NCBI RefSeq assembly: GCF_029633865.1
Contig: NC_079221.1
Span: 4,316,409 to 4,380,408 of the forward strand
Source: Lampris incognitus
Lineage: Eukaryota; Chordata; Actinopteri; Lampriformes; Lampridae
DNA: 64,000 bases
Reading direction: 5' to 3'
The notes below the pieces were generated by a model. The model was given only the letters and a program-made list of their open reading frames with translations. It was not told where the DNA came from and did no database searches. Every line of letters starts with the position of its first letter. Positions within the stretch are counted from its first letter, which is position 1. Shown here piece after piece: positions 1 through 12,977 of the stretch. The position numbers and the translations under genes are program-made.

Positions 1-453
1 TTTGCCACAAATTAGATCTAAAAGCCACAAATATGAACTGCGTTTTCCAGCTTTCCATTATACTACAGATCAATGCGAGCTGCTCACCAAGTTCACTGTC
101 AGATGCTCCATATCTAGCCTTTGTCTGACACCACCTACACTTCTCCCCGTCGGCAGCTCCACTGTGAGTCACGGGGTGCCCTCTGCTGGACATTCAGCCA
201 ATATTTTTCTGGGGTGCAGAAAAATCTCAGCCTCTTTTTGTGATTTCACAATAATCAACAACAGCGCGCGGGTCCTCATTGTGTTCAATGCCTCACACTT
301 TGTATGTACGTGAGCAGGGGCGCTTCTAGGCACAGGCAACCTTGGCGGCCGCACAGGGCACCAACTGCAAGGGGGACGCCAACTGCCCCACCCCCTCCCC
401 AAAAAACAAACAAGCATATATTTTGGGGGCAGTTTGATCTATATGTATTTTTA
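1..453. other. stk39 intron, no feature recognised
   Basis: Unique-looking sequence inside the stk39 intron after exon 10. Short open frames on both strands have no recognisable family and overlap each other. It ends in the TSD of the SINE that follows. Confidence 0.6.
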
Positions 454-818
454 TCCATCCATTATCTAAACCACTTATCCTACGCAGGGTTGCGGGGATG
501 CTGGAGCCTATCCCAGCAGTCATTGGGCGGCAGGTGGGGAGACACCCTGGACAGGCCGCCAGGCCGTCACAGGGCCCACACACACACCCAAACACACATA
601 TTCACACCTAGGGACAATTTTGTACGGCCAATTCACCTGACCTACATGTCTTTGGACTGTGGGAGGAAACCGGAGCACCCGGCGGAAACCCACGCAGACA
701 CGGGGAGAACATGCAAACTCCACACAGAGGACGACCCGGGACGACCCCAAGGTTGGACTACCCAAGGGCTCGAACCCGGGACCTTCTTGCTGTGAGGCGA
801 CCGTACTAACCGCTGCCC
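454..818 (-). mobile_element. tRNA-derived SINE, DANA-type, full length
   Basis: Minus orientation. Head with tRNA-like boxes (GCCTCACAGCAAGAAGGTCC type), middle GGAGTTTGCATGTTCTCCCC and a 3' module ending in the (ATGG)n tail. Flanked by a perfect 11-bp TSD ATGTATTTTTA at 443-453 and 819-829. Confidence 0.9.
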
Positions 819-829
819 ATGTATTTTTA

Positions 830-1594
830 ATGATTATAAAAATAAAATGAATAATAGATGCTTTAAGACTTATTTGTTATGAGTGAGACGATGATGAAAG
901 AAATGCACCTATTGTTAAATATTTGATTGCATATTGGTAAATATTTTCTTATTTTTCCATTTATTTGATTTTATATTTTTCAATTATTTATTTTATAACT
1001 GCACATAATATATTGAGTCTTTTTTGTTTAATTTTTTTGCACACCTTCTGTTGCACTTTTATTTTTTTCGTGTTTCTAACTGTAAAATTAAAGCGTTATT
1101 CCCCCCCCCCCCCCGAAGATGGTGCTTTTTTGGGGGGGGAGGGTCTCGCCCAGGGCACCAGAATGGCCAGAAATACCACTGTGCGTAAGTTCTGCAACCA
1201 TTAGCATCCCTATGTCCAGTCTTCTTCATACTCCTTCCTTTATGTTTTCTTCCATGCCAACTTTTCTTCTTTCATTTCATCCTTATTTTCCTTCACATCA
1301 ATTCATTTAATTCTTCTTTAATTTCCTTCCTTCTGCAAATAGACTATTCATCTGATTTGATTTGGTTGGTCAATACTGATGAGAGTATATCTTCCTGATC
1401 TTCCACTGACATATAATCAAGCCCTGTTTAAACAGAATATGAATGTTTTAATCATGTTTGGCAACAAATCTCTTCTTCTAATCCTTTGAGGTTAATGTGC
1501 ATCATATCACATTGCTTCCACCATGGTATTTAAGGATAACAAGGTGCAGAAAAACCTGTCCGTCATTTTAACAGCATAGATTTCTTTATCCTTT
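830..1594. other. stk39 intron, AT-rich, poly-C tract
   Basis: AT-rich sequence with a C14 run near 1101-1114 and a G-rich patch near 1131-1142. Nothing coding is recognised. Confidence 0.6.
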
Positions 1595-2037
1595 CTTTTT
1601 TTTGGGGGGGGGGGGTTCGAGACCCCAACTGTATCTGGCCGATTACCTCACTCTTCCGAGCCGTCCCAGTCACTGCTCCACCCCCTCTGCTGATCCGGGG
1701 AGGGCTGCAGACTACCACATGCCTCCTCCCATACATGTGGAGTCACCAGCCTCTTCTTTTCACCTGACAGTGAGGAGCTTCACCAGGTAGACGTAGCACG
1801 TGGGAGGATCACACTATTCCCCCCAGTTCCCCCTCCCCCCCGAACAGGCGCCCCGACTGACCAGAGAGGCGCTAGTGCAGTGACCAGGACACATACCCAC
1901 ATCTGGCTCCCCCCCGCAGACAGGGCCAATTGTGTCTGTAGGGACGCCCGACCAAGCCGGCGGTAGCACTGGGATTTGATCCAGCGATCCCCATGTTGGT
2001 AGGCAACGGAATAGACCGCTATGCTACCCGGATGCCC
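1595..2037 (-). mobile_element. Abundant tRNA-derived SINE, copy 1
   Basis: Member of the family with head GTCCGGGTGGCGTAGCGGTC (A box), B box GGTTCGAATCC in a CACGGGGAT/ATCCCCGTG stem, a body of about 350 bp and a G/A-rich tail. Minus orientation. 11-bp TSD CTTTATCCTTT at 1584-1594 and 2038-2048. Confidence 0.92.
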
Positions 2038-2048
2038 CTTTATCCTTT

Positions 2049-2580
2049 AATTTCAAATGCCACTTTTTCTTTGCTTCCCTGGGTTTGACAAGACTGATCT
2101 CAGAGGAGAATAATTTCTATTCATCGAACCTCAGAGAGAGGGGTAAGAGGAAGGAGGTAAAACTATTGGTAGTCTTTGGGGGATGGAGGCTTTGGGATGA
2201 CATGCGGGGAGAAGGGATGGATGTGAAAAAGAGACCTTGGGAAAAATAACGGCAACCAGAAGGAAAGGTCTCCGACATCCTCAAAGAGGACAAAGAGGCC
2301 ACAGCATCCTGAGGCGGTAATGTTTCTGGAACAGCGCCTTTCTCTGCAGGATGAGCTGAGTCTGCTGACTGAATAATAGAGACGACCTCATGGGTCGAAG
2401 CAGCACAAAGAAGGGACACTGGCCCTCTGACTCACCGTATCTATCTACCTGTGCAACAACGTGAACTGGACACTGCCTGGGCATCCGCTCTGTATTCCAT
2501 ATCTGAACAATGTGTTCAGATGAATTGTAATAGTGTATGCTGTTTTTGTTTTGTTTGTACTTGGAAGTTTTTGTTCATTC
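2049..2580. other. stk39 intron, unrecognised sequence
   Basis: Minus-strand open frames of 67 and 100 codons overlap here (2117-2484). Neither resembles a family I recognise or the missing stk39 exons. Probably non-coding. Confidence 0.5.
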
Positions 2581-3371
2581 CTTTATCATGTCCCGTTTGG
2601 ATTACCGAGAATTGATTCAAAGTCTCTCGCTAGTCTCCAGCTTGTTCAAAATGCTGCTGCCATAGAAATTTGAGCACATCGCTCCGATTCTCGCTTGGCT
2701 TGGCTACCTGTTCACTTCAGAAGCCCCCCCCCCTTTTCTCCCTAATTGTATCTGGCCAATTACCCCACTCTTCTGAGCCATCCCAGTCACTGCTCCACCC
2801 CCTCTGCCAATCCGGGGAGGGCTGCAGACTACCACATGCCTCCTCTGATACATGTGGAGTCACCAGCTGCTCCTTTTCACCTGACAGGAGGTCCATCAGG
2901 GGGGTGTAGCACGTGGGAGGATCACACTATTCCCCCCAGTTCCCCTCCCCCTTGAACAGGCACCCCAACTGACCAGAGGAGGCGCTAGTGCAGAGAGCAG
3001 GACACATACCCACATCCGGTTTCCCACCTGCAGACACAGCCAATTGTGTCTGTAGGGACGCCCGACCAAGCCGGAGGTAACACGGGGATTCCAACCGGCG
3101 ATCCCCATGTTGGTAGGCACCGGAATAGACCGCCATGCCACCCGGATTCCCCACTTCAGAGTTGACATTAAGATTTTTATTGATTACTTCTGAACCACGG
3201 AAGGGTCTGGCCTCTTGCCATATCAAAGACCTCTTGACTCCATATCAGCCAGCATGTCACCTGAGTATTCAGATGAGGAGCTTCTGGTCGTTCTAAAGTC
3301 TCAAAAGGCAACTGAGTTTTTTTCCAGTCAGAACCCCGAGGCTTTGAAATGGCCTACCTGAGGAGATCAGG
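2580..3371 (+). mobile_element. L2-type LINE 3' fragment, interrupted by a SINE
   Basis: Decayed C-terminal reverse-transcriptase tail in several frames: SRLDYRELIQSL near 2588, FEHIAPILAWLGYLFTSE near 2671, then LTPYQPACHLS and PRL-NGLPEEIR near 3229-3370. This is the wording of fish L2 elements (LDYCNSL ... HITPVL ... LWNSLPEEIR). A SINE splits it at 2722-3151. Confidence 0.75.
2722..3151 (-). mobile_element. Abundant tRNA-derived SINE, copy 2
   Basis: Minus orientation, inserted in the L2 fragment. 9-bp TSD CACTTCAGA at 2713-2721 and 3152-3160. Confidence 0.9.
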
Positions 3372-3410
3372 TAAGCAGAGCCGCTATCATTTTTCAAGTA
3401 ACTTCTATAA

Positions 3411-3541
3411 TCCATCCATCCTTCCATTATCCAAACCGCTTATCCTGCTCTCACGGTCACGGGGATGCTGGAGCCTATCCCAGCAGTCACTGGGCGGCAG
3501 GTGGGGAGACACCCTGGACAGGCCGCCAGGCCATCACAGGG
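3411..3541 (-). mobile_element. DANA-type SINE, 3' module only
   Basis: About 130 bp from TCCATCCATTATCC to GGCCATCACAGG. The tRNA-like head is absent. Confidence 0.85.
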
Positions 3542-3632
3542 ATAGCTTCTGTGTAAATTTCCAGTGTTTTTTAGTTGGCATGTTATCTCTGCTTATAATT
3601 TATTTTCCATTGTTAACAAAATTATAATGATT

Positions 3633-3955
3633 CATCCATCCAACCACTATCTATATCCACTTAATCCAATTCAAGGTCACCACGGTGTGGGGGGGGGGGC
3701 ATATCCCAGCAGGCACTGGGCAGGAAGCAGAGACTCCCTGGACAGGTCATCCATCCATTACAGGGCTCAGATAAACAGTTTACTCAGATAGCAGTCACAT
3801 GTATGGACAACTTCCAGAATCCAGTTCATCGAACATGCATGTCTTTGGGCTGTGGGAGAACATGCAACCTCCACACAGACGGACTGGGTTAAAACCCAGT
3901 ACCTTCTCGCTGTGAGGCAACAGCACTAACCACCGAGCCAACCATGCTACCCATG
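3633..3955 (-). mobile_element. Old DANA-type SINE
   Basis: Diverged copy in minus orientation. Recognisable blocks: TCCATCCAACCACTATC at the start, CATGTCTTTGGGCTGTGGGA, and TGTGAGGCAACAGCACTAACC at the end. Confidence 0.75.
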
Positions 3956-4115
3956 ATGATTTATACGCCTTTTAAATTAGTTTAGATTCTTTTTTTATCG
4001 AATCCCACTTCCTCTTACATCCTGTTCTTGTGAGGCCATTTTGAGTTTGTCTTCTTTGATTCTGTGAAACACTTTGTAAACACTACTAAAGAAAAGTACT
4101 ATATAAATAAAGGGT

Positions 4116-4150
<35 letters not shown>

Positions 4151-4639
4151 GGGGGAGCAGGAATGGTTCATGTGGACCTCTATAACAGTGTTTGTTTTTT
4201 CAGTGCACACTTCAGTGCGATAAGTTAAAAAGGAGCCTGGTGGTCACCACACTAACCGTAAACAGGCCGAGCCTCCCTCTTTATTGACACCCTGCTCTTT
4301 CTGAGCGTCATGCTCACGTCATACACTCCACCATCTCCACCATGTCCTCCATTTACCCCTGTCCAAGTCAGTGAATTTCCATCTCTTTGCCCCGGCCACT
4401 CTGCCTCGCGGCAATAGCCCTCTGCTCCCATTTCTATCCTATCTTTACCCGAGCCGGTCAGTCAGAGAATGACGGGAAGCCAATATATCAGCCTCGCTAG
4501 ATAACCACACTTGTGCCCAGTTAACTGTGGCTAGACGGCAACCAAGCAAGCAAATAGCACGGTAATGTGTGCTTCTTTGTTAGCTAATGCGAACACCTCA
4601 CATTTCGTCCTGTTTGTCGTCGGTCTGCTGCTTGCCTGC
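3956..4639. other. stk39 intron with (GT)n microsatellite
   Basis: A (GT)n run lies at about 4115-4140. Nothing else recognised in this interval. Confidence 0.7.
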
Positions 4640-4817
4640 TAACCCCAGGACCAGGGGAACGGAGCACATCACCCCAGTGCTGAAATCTTTACACCGGCTT
4701 CTAGTCAGTTACAGAACAGATTTTAAAGTGCTGCTACTTGTCTACAAATGACTGAATGGTGTAGGCCCAGAATACATCACTGACATGTATGACGAGTATA
4801 AAGTGGGTAGTGCTCAA

Positions 4818-5206
4818 ATGCCTCTTTTCCACTGCGTGGTTCTGGCTCAAGTCGACTCTACTCTATTCGACTCGACTCTACTCGCTTTACTTTTTGGGAT
4901 TACGTTTTCCACTGCAGACAGTATCCCCTCACGGCGAAGCCCCGCTGGTCATCTGTGGGTGTGTTGACCAGTTTTTTTTTTTTAGATTTTATTTATATTC
5001 GAATTTTATTTATTTATTTATTTATAGTGGTATTTTCATGTCAACTTTTAGTATCGGCTAAGCTCACTTACAACCTCGACGGAGGTGGTACCAAAAAAAG
5101 TACTTGGTACCAGGTACTATCCCTAACTTTTGTCCAATGGAAAACCCAAAAAAAGTAAGTAGAGTAGAGTTGAGTTGAGCCGGTACCATGCAGTGGAAAA
5201 GGGGCA
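4818..5206. mobile_element. MITE with CTTTTCCACTGC terminal inverted repeats
   Basis: Left end ATGCCTCTTTTCCACTGCGT and right end (reverse complement) ATGCCCCTTTTCCACTGCAT match over about 20 bp with two differences. The pairing continues imperfectly (GGCTCAA, ACTCTACTC). About 389 bp, no coding capacity. Confidence 0.8.
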
Positions 5207-5322
5207 TAAGATCCATGGACTCAGGTCAGTTAGCTCAGCTCGGAGTCCAAGCCAAACATGGCGAAGCAGCAGTTAGCTGCTATGCTGCATGCAACTGCAG
5301 CAAACTACCAGAAGATCTTAGC

Positions 5323-5450
5323 TGTCCATCCATCCATTATCCAGACCGCTTATCCTGCCCTCAGGGTGGCGGGGATGCTGGAGCCTATCCCAGCAGTCAC
5401 TGGGCGGCAGGCGGGGAGACACCCTGGACAGGCCGCCAGGCCATCACAGG
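5323..5450 (-). mobile_element. DANA-type SINE, 3' module only
   Basis: From GTCCATCCATCCATTATCC to CCATCACAGGG, cut at the same internal point as the other short copies. Confidence 0.85.
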
Positions 5451-6109
5451 GTTTTACGTTAAGAACATTTGTTTCTTGTGCCTACAACTGAGCATTAAAA
5501 CTTGCACCTCATTCCAATTGCACTTTAATTCTGGAAGTAGATCTCTAGTCACTGCCGGTGGGGAAGTGACTATTCTATTTTTTTTTTTGTACTTTGTATT
5601 TTCTTTTTATAGTGCCTGTCTTTTAATTATATTACTCTTTCTAATAACTAACTCAAGGTACATTTTATGTACTTTGTACTCTTTTAATTATATGATTGTT
5701 CCTATTTGTTTTTATTTACTCTCTTTTAATTATATTTCATATGGTCGTTCTTCTGCTTTTATTTGTGTAAAGCACACTGAATTGCCCTGTGTATGAAATG
5801 TGCTATATAAATAAACCTGCTTGATTGCATGAGCGACATCGGGGACCACTACAGTGTGACCTGTCAGCACATCCATTCTGTATGACTGATATGCTTCCAG
5901 CATCTGGCCCATATTTGCAGATACAACAGTTGGGGCATGAAGTGTTCAAGGTGTTGAGAAAAGAGAGTACGCTCTGCTTGTGTTGACTGTAAATGCAACA
6001 CACTTAGGGAGAGAGCGACGGTTCCGTCAATCCCCAGCACTCTGACATAATTTGTTCATGTTTAGTCAATAGTGGAGTTACTTTACAAGGGCTATTTGTT
6101 TTAACGTAC

Positions 6110-6175
6110 CTTCTTGGCTCTCTGGGCAATCTTTGGTGCGTAACACAGAAGCTTTTCAACCAGATACTCTCTGTT
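6110..6175 (-). CDS. stk39: stk39 exon 10, last in window
   Basis: 66 nt, 22 whole codons. Encodes NREYLVEKLLCYAPKIAQRA then KK (residues 316-337), the helical segment after the kinase core. Acceptor TCTTGCAG, donor GTACGT. The next expected exon (VRRVPGSSG in the family) was not found in 1-6109. Confidence 0.92.
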
Positions 6176-6544
6176 CTGCAAGAGAAAATCAAACCGCAGA
6201 TCAAAACACACGAAAATCTAAATGACGGAGTTTGATGGTTTCTGAATGTGGAATTCAGGAATCATCTGGTGTGGCGGTCGTACATGCTGAACTTGTGATT
6301 TGACCTGCTTGTCTCTCTGCCACAGACCTCCTACTACACAGGTTCAGCTAGATGTACTCAGGTGCAGAGATACCTTCTTAAGTCCAACCAACAATGACTA
6401 CCCCAAATATAAATAAAAATAACATTAATAAATAAATAAAGTATACAAATAGATAAAATAAAATTAAAATAAAATAGATTAAAAAATAAAACAAAAATAC
6501 ATAATAAATGATACATTTAAAATTAAATACATTAAAAAAAAAAA

Positions 6545-6610
6545 CGGAACTGCATGATCCACTGTGGCGACCCCTAACGGGAGCAGCCGAAAGTAATAGT
6601 AGTAGAATTA
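6545..6610 (+). repeat. V-SINE-like 3' tail fragment
   Basis: CCACTGTGGCGACCCCTAAC followed by GGGAGCAGCCGAAAG and (TAG)n, the typical 3' tail of a fish SINE. Flanked by AT-rich sequence with many AATAAA-like units (6401-6660). Confidence 0.7.
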
Positions 6611-6958
6611 AAAAAATAATAAAAAAATAAACAATTAAAAAAAGTCAAACAACAAAAATTGTGAGTAATCACATCAGCTTCACTATGCTAATGAACTACA
6701 TTTGACTGAAATACAAATCAAATCACAAATGAATATCCAATACCAAGATCATACATCCTTTCCAGCAGCCAAGCCCTTTCTTTGACCCAATATTTAGGCA
6801 ACTAAGATTAAACAAAAGCCACATGGCTTTGATAAGTTTTGATTCAAGAATAAGACTAGGATATCGGATTTGACTGCAATAGAATTTTAGGTCTACTGGA
6901 TCGTCAGAGGATCCGATTTGTCGGGCTTCTGTTTTGTTGCTTCCTTGACTGCCTACTT

Positions 6959-7379
6959 GTTTTTTTTTGGGGGGGGGGGTCTCCCCCTTTTCCTCCCCAA
7001 TTGTACTTCGCCAATTACCCCACTCTTCCAAGCCGTCCTGGTCTCTGCTCCACCCCCTCTGCTGATCCGGGGAGGGCTGCAGACTACCACATGTCTCCTC
7101 CCATACATGTGGAGTCGCCAGCCGCTTCTTTTCACCTGACAGTGAGGAGTTTCACCAGGGAGACGTAGCGCGTGGGAGGCTCACGCTATTCCCCCCAGAA
7201 CAGGCGCCCCGACCGACCAGAGGAGGCGCTAGTGCAGCGACCAGGACACATACCCACATCCGGCTTCCCACCTGCAGACACGGCCAATTGTGTATGTAGG
7301 AGGTAACACGGGGATTCGAACTGGTGATCCCCGAGTTGGTAGGCAACGGAATAGACCGCTACGCTACCCGGACACCCAC
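6959..7379 (-). mobile_element. Abundant tRNA-derived SINE, copy 3
   Basis: Minus orientation, with internal deletions. Perfect 12-bp TSD GACTGCCTACTT at 6947-6958 and 7380-7391. Confidence 0.92.
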
Positions 7380-7640
7380 GACTGCCTACTTATTGACAAT
7401 AATCTATAATGTGGTTATGTCATTACAGCCCGAATAGTATATCATGATTTGTTCAGTTCTAATAGTTTTAGGCTTGTATGAGCCATTGTTTAAAACAACC
7501 AATTAAGCATATTATGGCATTCAGGGCAGCAAGGATGGTGATAGAACTATTGATGGGGGTTGGCGTGAAGCCTGAAAATTAGGAAGGTGGATGTAGACCA
7601 TTACGATACAAACATGCAAGATAAAAATACCTTACTATAC

Positions 7641-7689
7641 CTTGGCCTTTTGGAAGAATTTACACTTCAAGAGCTCTGCTGATGTAGGC
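7641..7689 (-). CDS. stk39: stk39 exon 9
   Basis: 49 nt. Encodes PTSAELLKCKFFQKAK (residues 300-315), the end of the kinase fold. Acceptor TCTGCAG, donor GTATAG (weaker than the others). Human SPAK has PTAAELLKCKFFQKAK here. Confidence 0.93.
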
Positions 7690-7834
7690 CTGCAGACAGA
7701 GGAAACACAATTTCAAGATATGTCACAGAACAGCACCTATAATGTGTTGATTAAGGGCTTATTATTCGTCACAAATCCCCACTTGGACTCTATCAGAATA
7801 TTTAGTTGATAGACAGAACATGATACAAGCTCAC

Positions 7835-7968
7835 CTTTTGGCGGGGTCCTTCTGAAGGCACATAGTTATTAGCTTTCTAAATGATTTGCCATATTTCTTC
7901 AGCATTTCCTTGTCCTCCACTCCCGTGTCTAAAGTGGGTGGATCATTCTGTAGGGTTAGCATTAAGAC
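7835..7968 (-). CDS. stk39: stk39 exon 8 (kinase C-lobe)
   Basis: 134 nt. Encodes [20 protein letters not shown] then [19 protein letters not shown] and KDPAKR (residues 255-299). Acceptor TTTTCAG, donor GTGAGC. The last codon is split to the next exon. Confidence 0.95.
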
Positions 7969-8173
7969 CTGAAAAGACAGGGGGGAAATGGTCTGAGCCA
8001 CCCTAACAATTCAATAGGCAATATTACAGACACATGGTTCGGCGAAGCAAAATAAAGCTCAGACAAGAAAACTACTAATAGAATGAAATTAATCTCATGT
8101 TAGCGTTGCATGCATCATTGCATTTTTCAAGTAAACCCAATTACAGCATGTGACTAGTGATGTGCGGTGCCAT

Positions 8174-8560
8174 CCATCCATCCATCCATCCATCCACTAT
8201 CCGAACCGCTTATCCTGCTCTCAGGGTCGCGGGGATGCTGGAGCCTATCCCAGCAGTCACTGGGCAGCAGGCAGGGAGACACCCTGGACAGGCCGCCAGG
8301 CCATCACAGGTCCGACACACACACACACATTCACACCTAGGGACAATTTAGTACAGCCGGTTCACCTGACCTACATGTCTTTGGACTGTGGGAGGAAACC
8401 GGAGCACCTGGAGGAAACCCATGCAGACACGGGGAGAACATGCAAACTCCACACAGAGGACGACCCGGGACGACCCCCAAGGTTGGACTACCCCGGGGCT
8501 CAAACCCAGGACTTTTTTGCTGTGAGGCGACCATACTAACCACTGAGCCTCCGTGCTGCC
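8174..8560 (-). mobile_element. DANA-type SINE, full length
   Basis: Minus orientation. Flanked by a 13-bp TSD with two differences (TGTGCGGTGCCAT at 8161-8173, TGTGCAGTGTCAT at 8561-8573). Confidence 0.88.
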
Positions 8561-9021
8561 TGTGCAGTGTCATTTGCTGTACAAATGCTTTTTGACTTTA
8601 AAAGAAATTTAAATTAATTGGTTGAAAACAACTGAAACTAACCCACCAACCAGTGAGTGTGGTTTAGTGTCCAGTGTTAAAGCTTAAAGTCAGGGATGTT
8701 TCTCGGTAATACGTTTTTATTTTATCCATCTGGACCATGGAGTCAGGTTACATAATACTAACTGGCATCTTCATCATGGTTGGAGACACTCTCCATATGG
8801 CGCTGTTAAAATGTTTTGACTGGGTGGTGCAGCAATAAACACATTCCTACTCAAACAGGGAGGAGGATAAACACTTGATGATGATGTAGCGTTATTTTGG
8901 TCGGACAGGTAATCTACCACTCCTAGAGTCAATAGTACAGTACAACAGTGTCCCCATATAATTCAGTGTAGTTTGTAATACATTAGATTGCCTGTCTTAG
9001 CTTTGGTCTAAGGATAACTTT

Positions 9022-9459
9022 TTTTTGGGGCTTTCCCCCCCCTTTTTTTCTCCCCAATTGTATCCGGCCAATTACCCCACTCTTCTGAGCCGTCGCAGTT
9101 GCTGCTCCACCCCCTCTGCTGATCCGGGGAGGGCTGCAGACTCCCACGTCTCCTATGATACATGTGGAGTCGCCAGCCACCTCTTTTCACCTGACAGTGA
9201 GGAGTTTCACCAGGGGGACATAGTGAGTGGGAGGATCACGCTATTCCCCCCAGTTCCCCCTCCCCCGAACAGGTGCCCCAACCAACCAGAGGAGGCGCTA
9301 GTGCAGGACACATACCCAAATCCGGCTTCCCAACCGCAGACAAGGCCAATTGTGTCTGTAGGGACGCCCGACCAAGCCAGAGGTAACATGGGGATTCAAA
9401 CCACTGATCACTGTGTTGGTAGGCAACGGAATAGACTACCACGCCACCTGGACACCCTG
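9022..9459 (-). mobile_element. Abundant tRNA-derived SINE, copy 4
   Basis: Minus orientation. Imperfect TSD AGGATAAC / AGAATAAC near 9011 and 9460. It lies 250 bp from stk39 exon 7. Confidence 0.85.
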
Positions 9460-9694
9460 AGAATAACATTTTTACAAGGGTGGGAACTGTGTACTACTGA
9501 GCTGACGGCACAAAAGTGACAATGGCTGTGACACCTTGTTTGTAGTTCTCGCTGTGGGAAGGAGAGACAGATGGGGGAAATCACGGCTGTCAGCTTTAAT
9601 GTACATTGTTCATTGTCCACTGTGCGTTGCTGGCAAGACATGGAAAAGCTACAACTGTGTGCGGGACACTGCCCTCTGTCTAAACAACCAATTA

Positions 9695-9856
<162 letters not shown>

Positions 9857-9928
9857 TCACCTCAAGTCTTGGGGGGTTGGTATGTATATCATTATCTCAG
9901 TGATTACATTATCTAATGCATTAAATTA

Positions 9929-10213
<285 letters not shown>

Positions 10214-11101
10214 CTAGGACTAAGAGAGAGAAACATGGGTGTGTTAAATGGTCTGTTTTGTGACGATAACAGATATTCGGAGAGTCCGGTGGATTCTATT
10301 TGTCGAATATAAAAAGCAGATTGTATACTCCTTGAATTTAAGACTCTGTGCTCAGTTGGCTTTACGACGCATCCTATTTCCACACTAAATATTGGATGGC
10401 AAATATTCTGGAGTGGACAGTGGGGAAATCGGCTGAATCCAGCCCCCCTCAAAACAACTCATTTTCATTCACATTGGCTTGTTAACACTGTGACCAATTC
10501 GAATTTTGCTTTTCACGACACGGTTAGTGGTTTCCTCTGAGAAGGTCATTCCAGCCTTCAGGCACACAGCACAGTGACTGTTCTCGACAGCTTGTGGGCT
10601 GGATGCCATTGGCCTGTGCTGACAGTACATGTATCAGCATGAGGAAATTAACTCTGCTTCCATGAGAATCTAAGGACTGGCAAAGATAATGACCTCAAGT
10701 ACAGCAATTCCGAACACAACTTTGCCAGTCACATGAATAATGGAACGCAAATGATCACATGGTAGAAGAGCTAACTCGAGCGAAAGCAAAAAAAAAAAAT
10801 TCATGCATGCTCGCCACTAATTTTCTTGTTTACCCTTAACAAGAGTCCAGCGAAATACTGTGGAGAACTCCAACTATTACGTTAGGACTATGACGCAAAA
10901 GTACTCCCCGTGAGAGTGGAAATTATATCGCAGTGGGGAAAATAAATTTAATCCTGGTTGAATGATACCTTCTTTTATTAAATGACTGACACTATTTCCA
11001 AATCCGCAAATTAGATTCTGGTATCAACAGGCATTTGAACTATCGGGGTCGTTGTCTCGTACTGAAGACAAATAAAAGAGCAGTTGCCATGCTGAACACA
11101 C

Positions 11102-11157
11102 CTGCTATCTGAACGGATCCGTCTTCGCCCAACAGAATGTTCCCCGCTTTTACATCC
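11102..11157 (-). CDS. stk39: stk39 exon 5 (catalytic loop)
   Basis: 56 nt. Encodes DVKAGNILLGEDGSVQIA (residues 166-183), which carries the catalytic Asp166 and Asn171. It ends one base into the Asp of DFG. Acceptor ACCATAG, donor GTGTGT. Confidence 0.93.
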
Positions 11158-11551
11158 CTATGGTCAGCCAAACAGGAAAAAAACAAACAAAAAAACCCAG
11201 TCACACAACATGGTTAGTATGTGGAGCAGCATTGATCGCAGCTTGGTGTGTGTGAACGAGTCCCTCAGCTCACTGCCATTTGGAACATTGCCCACGGGTG
11301 TAATAAATGTTTAGGCCGAGCTCCCAATGACCTTGAACGCTAGGGGGTTTATTAAAACTTATAAAGGCAATTGCACAAGTTGCATTAAGCTCCAGTAACA
11401 TTACACTTAAACCCTCTCATCCTGCACAACTTTCAAGGAAGTGACGCAGAGCTTTTTTGCAAAATACGAGGAAAACTTCTGCTTACTTTGACTTTGGTCC
11501 GTGACAGCCATCTAAAATTCACAGTCGGCTTTTCATGAAATGGCGTTTTAC

Positions 11552-11690
11552 CTGTGAATCTGGCCATTTCTGTGGAGGTAATCCAGCCCTTCCAGGACTT
11601 CTTTTAATATGGTGGCAATAATGGGCTCATCTAGCGCCCCATTTTTGTGCTCCTCCTTGCTCGTGTGCTTTATTATATCCAGCATAGACC
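11552..11690 (-). CDS. stk39: stk39 exon 4 (helix D to HR of HRD)
   Basis: 139 nt. Encodes [20 protein letters not shown] then [18 protein letters not shown] and HRNGQIHR (residues 119-165), ending inside the catalytic HRD motif. Acceptor TTTTTAG, donor GTAAAA. The HTSKEE stretch differs from the human sequence; the rest is conserved. Confidence 0.92.
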
Positions 11691-11868
11691 CTAAAAAGAG
11701 AGATGACGCAAACGTATAAAGCCTCATGATGACTACACATTAATGTGCAACACAAATCATTTGTTAACTGCTCCAATGAATCACTGCCAGCTCAACATCC
11801 ACAACCACAATCAATACAATGAATCTTTATCGGTTTCTTTTTCCTAAGCTATGGAGCTAGTGCATAAT

Positions 11869-11934
11869 AATAACATTAATATTAATAATAATGATAATAA
11901 TAATGATAATGATAAAAACAATGATAATAATACA
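11869..11934. repeat. AAT/GATAAT microsatellite
   Basis: Imperfect run of AAT, ATT and GAT triplets in stk39 intron 3. It accounts for the Asn/Asp-rich open frame here. Confidence 0.85.
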
Positions 11935-12071
11935 TTAAATTTATACATCAGTTCTCTCAAACCCACAGACACTTCGCAAGAAAACAGGAGACAGAGAAAA
12001 GTGGCAAATATAAGCAATACAAAACAAACAACCAAACACCAGCAAAAACGGAAAAACAGTATAATAAAAAT

Positions 12072-12197
12072 GTCCATCCATCCATTATCTAAACTGCTTA
12101 TCCTGCTCAGGGTCACGGGGATACTGGAGCCTATCCCAGCAGTCATTGGGTGGCAGGCGGGGAGACACCCTGGATAGGCCACCAGGCCATCACAGGA
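12072..12197 (-). mobile_element. DANA-type SINE, 3' module only
   Basis: From GTCCATCCATCCATTATC to GGCCATCACAGG, with the same boundary as the other short copies. Followed by AT-rich sequence to 12300. Confidence 0.85.
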
Positions 12198-12716
12198 AAT
12201 ATAATCATTACACTAAATATAAATAAATATAGTTAAAAATATAATAAAGAAATAAATGTAATAAAAATATAACAAATAAATATAATAAACGATAAGTGTC
12301 AATACAGCTGTGGTTTCTTCATAAATTTTAGTCATAGACAAGTGCAGAAAAACATTTTTAACACAGAAATGTTTTCTGCCATAAGATGAATCAAATGTTT
12401 TGGAAACTACCCTTTCTTTCCCACGGGTAAGCAGAAAATAGCTGATCATTAAGAAGGGAATGGTAGCAAGCTAGAAATCAGTAGGATGGCGGTGAGCTGG
12501 TACAATTACTGTCATTCTTTCCCTTACAAATGATAAGAGAACTGCGACAATCAAATTTTCAACAGTCATGAAAAGTCAAGTCTAACTTCATGCTAGCTGT
12601 CAGTTTACCAAATAAACAATGTGTAAGCCCTAGTTATATGTCTTGATTTGCGTGAGTGCCGTAATTTAAAAGACACAATAATATATCAGATCACATGACC
12701 TATTCATCCAAGATCA

Positions 12717-12977
<261 letters not shown>

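Larger units (their letters stand above)
4640..5825 (+). mobile_element. L2-type LINE 3' end with two nested insertions
   Basis: Starts EHITPVLKSLHRLLVSYRTD near 4670, continues DMYDEYK, then after a MITE RSMDSGQLAQLGVQAKHG and LPEDL, and ends with the LINE tail TGTAAAGCACACTGAATTGC ... GCTATATAAATAAA near 5767-5816. Split by a MITE (4818-5206) and a SINE fragment (5323-5450). Confidence 0.8.

Noticed and set aside
2117-2484. Candidate missing stk39 exon (tail domain)
   Set aside because: The translated sequence does not contain VRRVPGSSG, WEWSDDE or the C-terminal docking-domain wording expected for SPAK.
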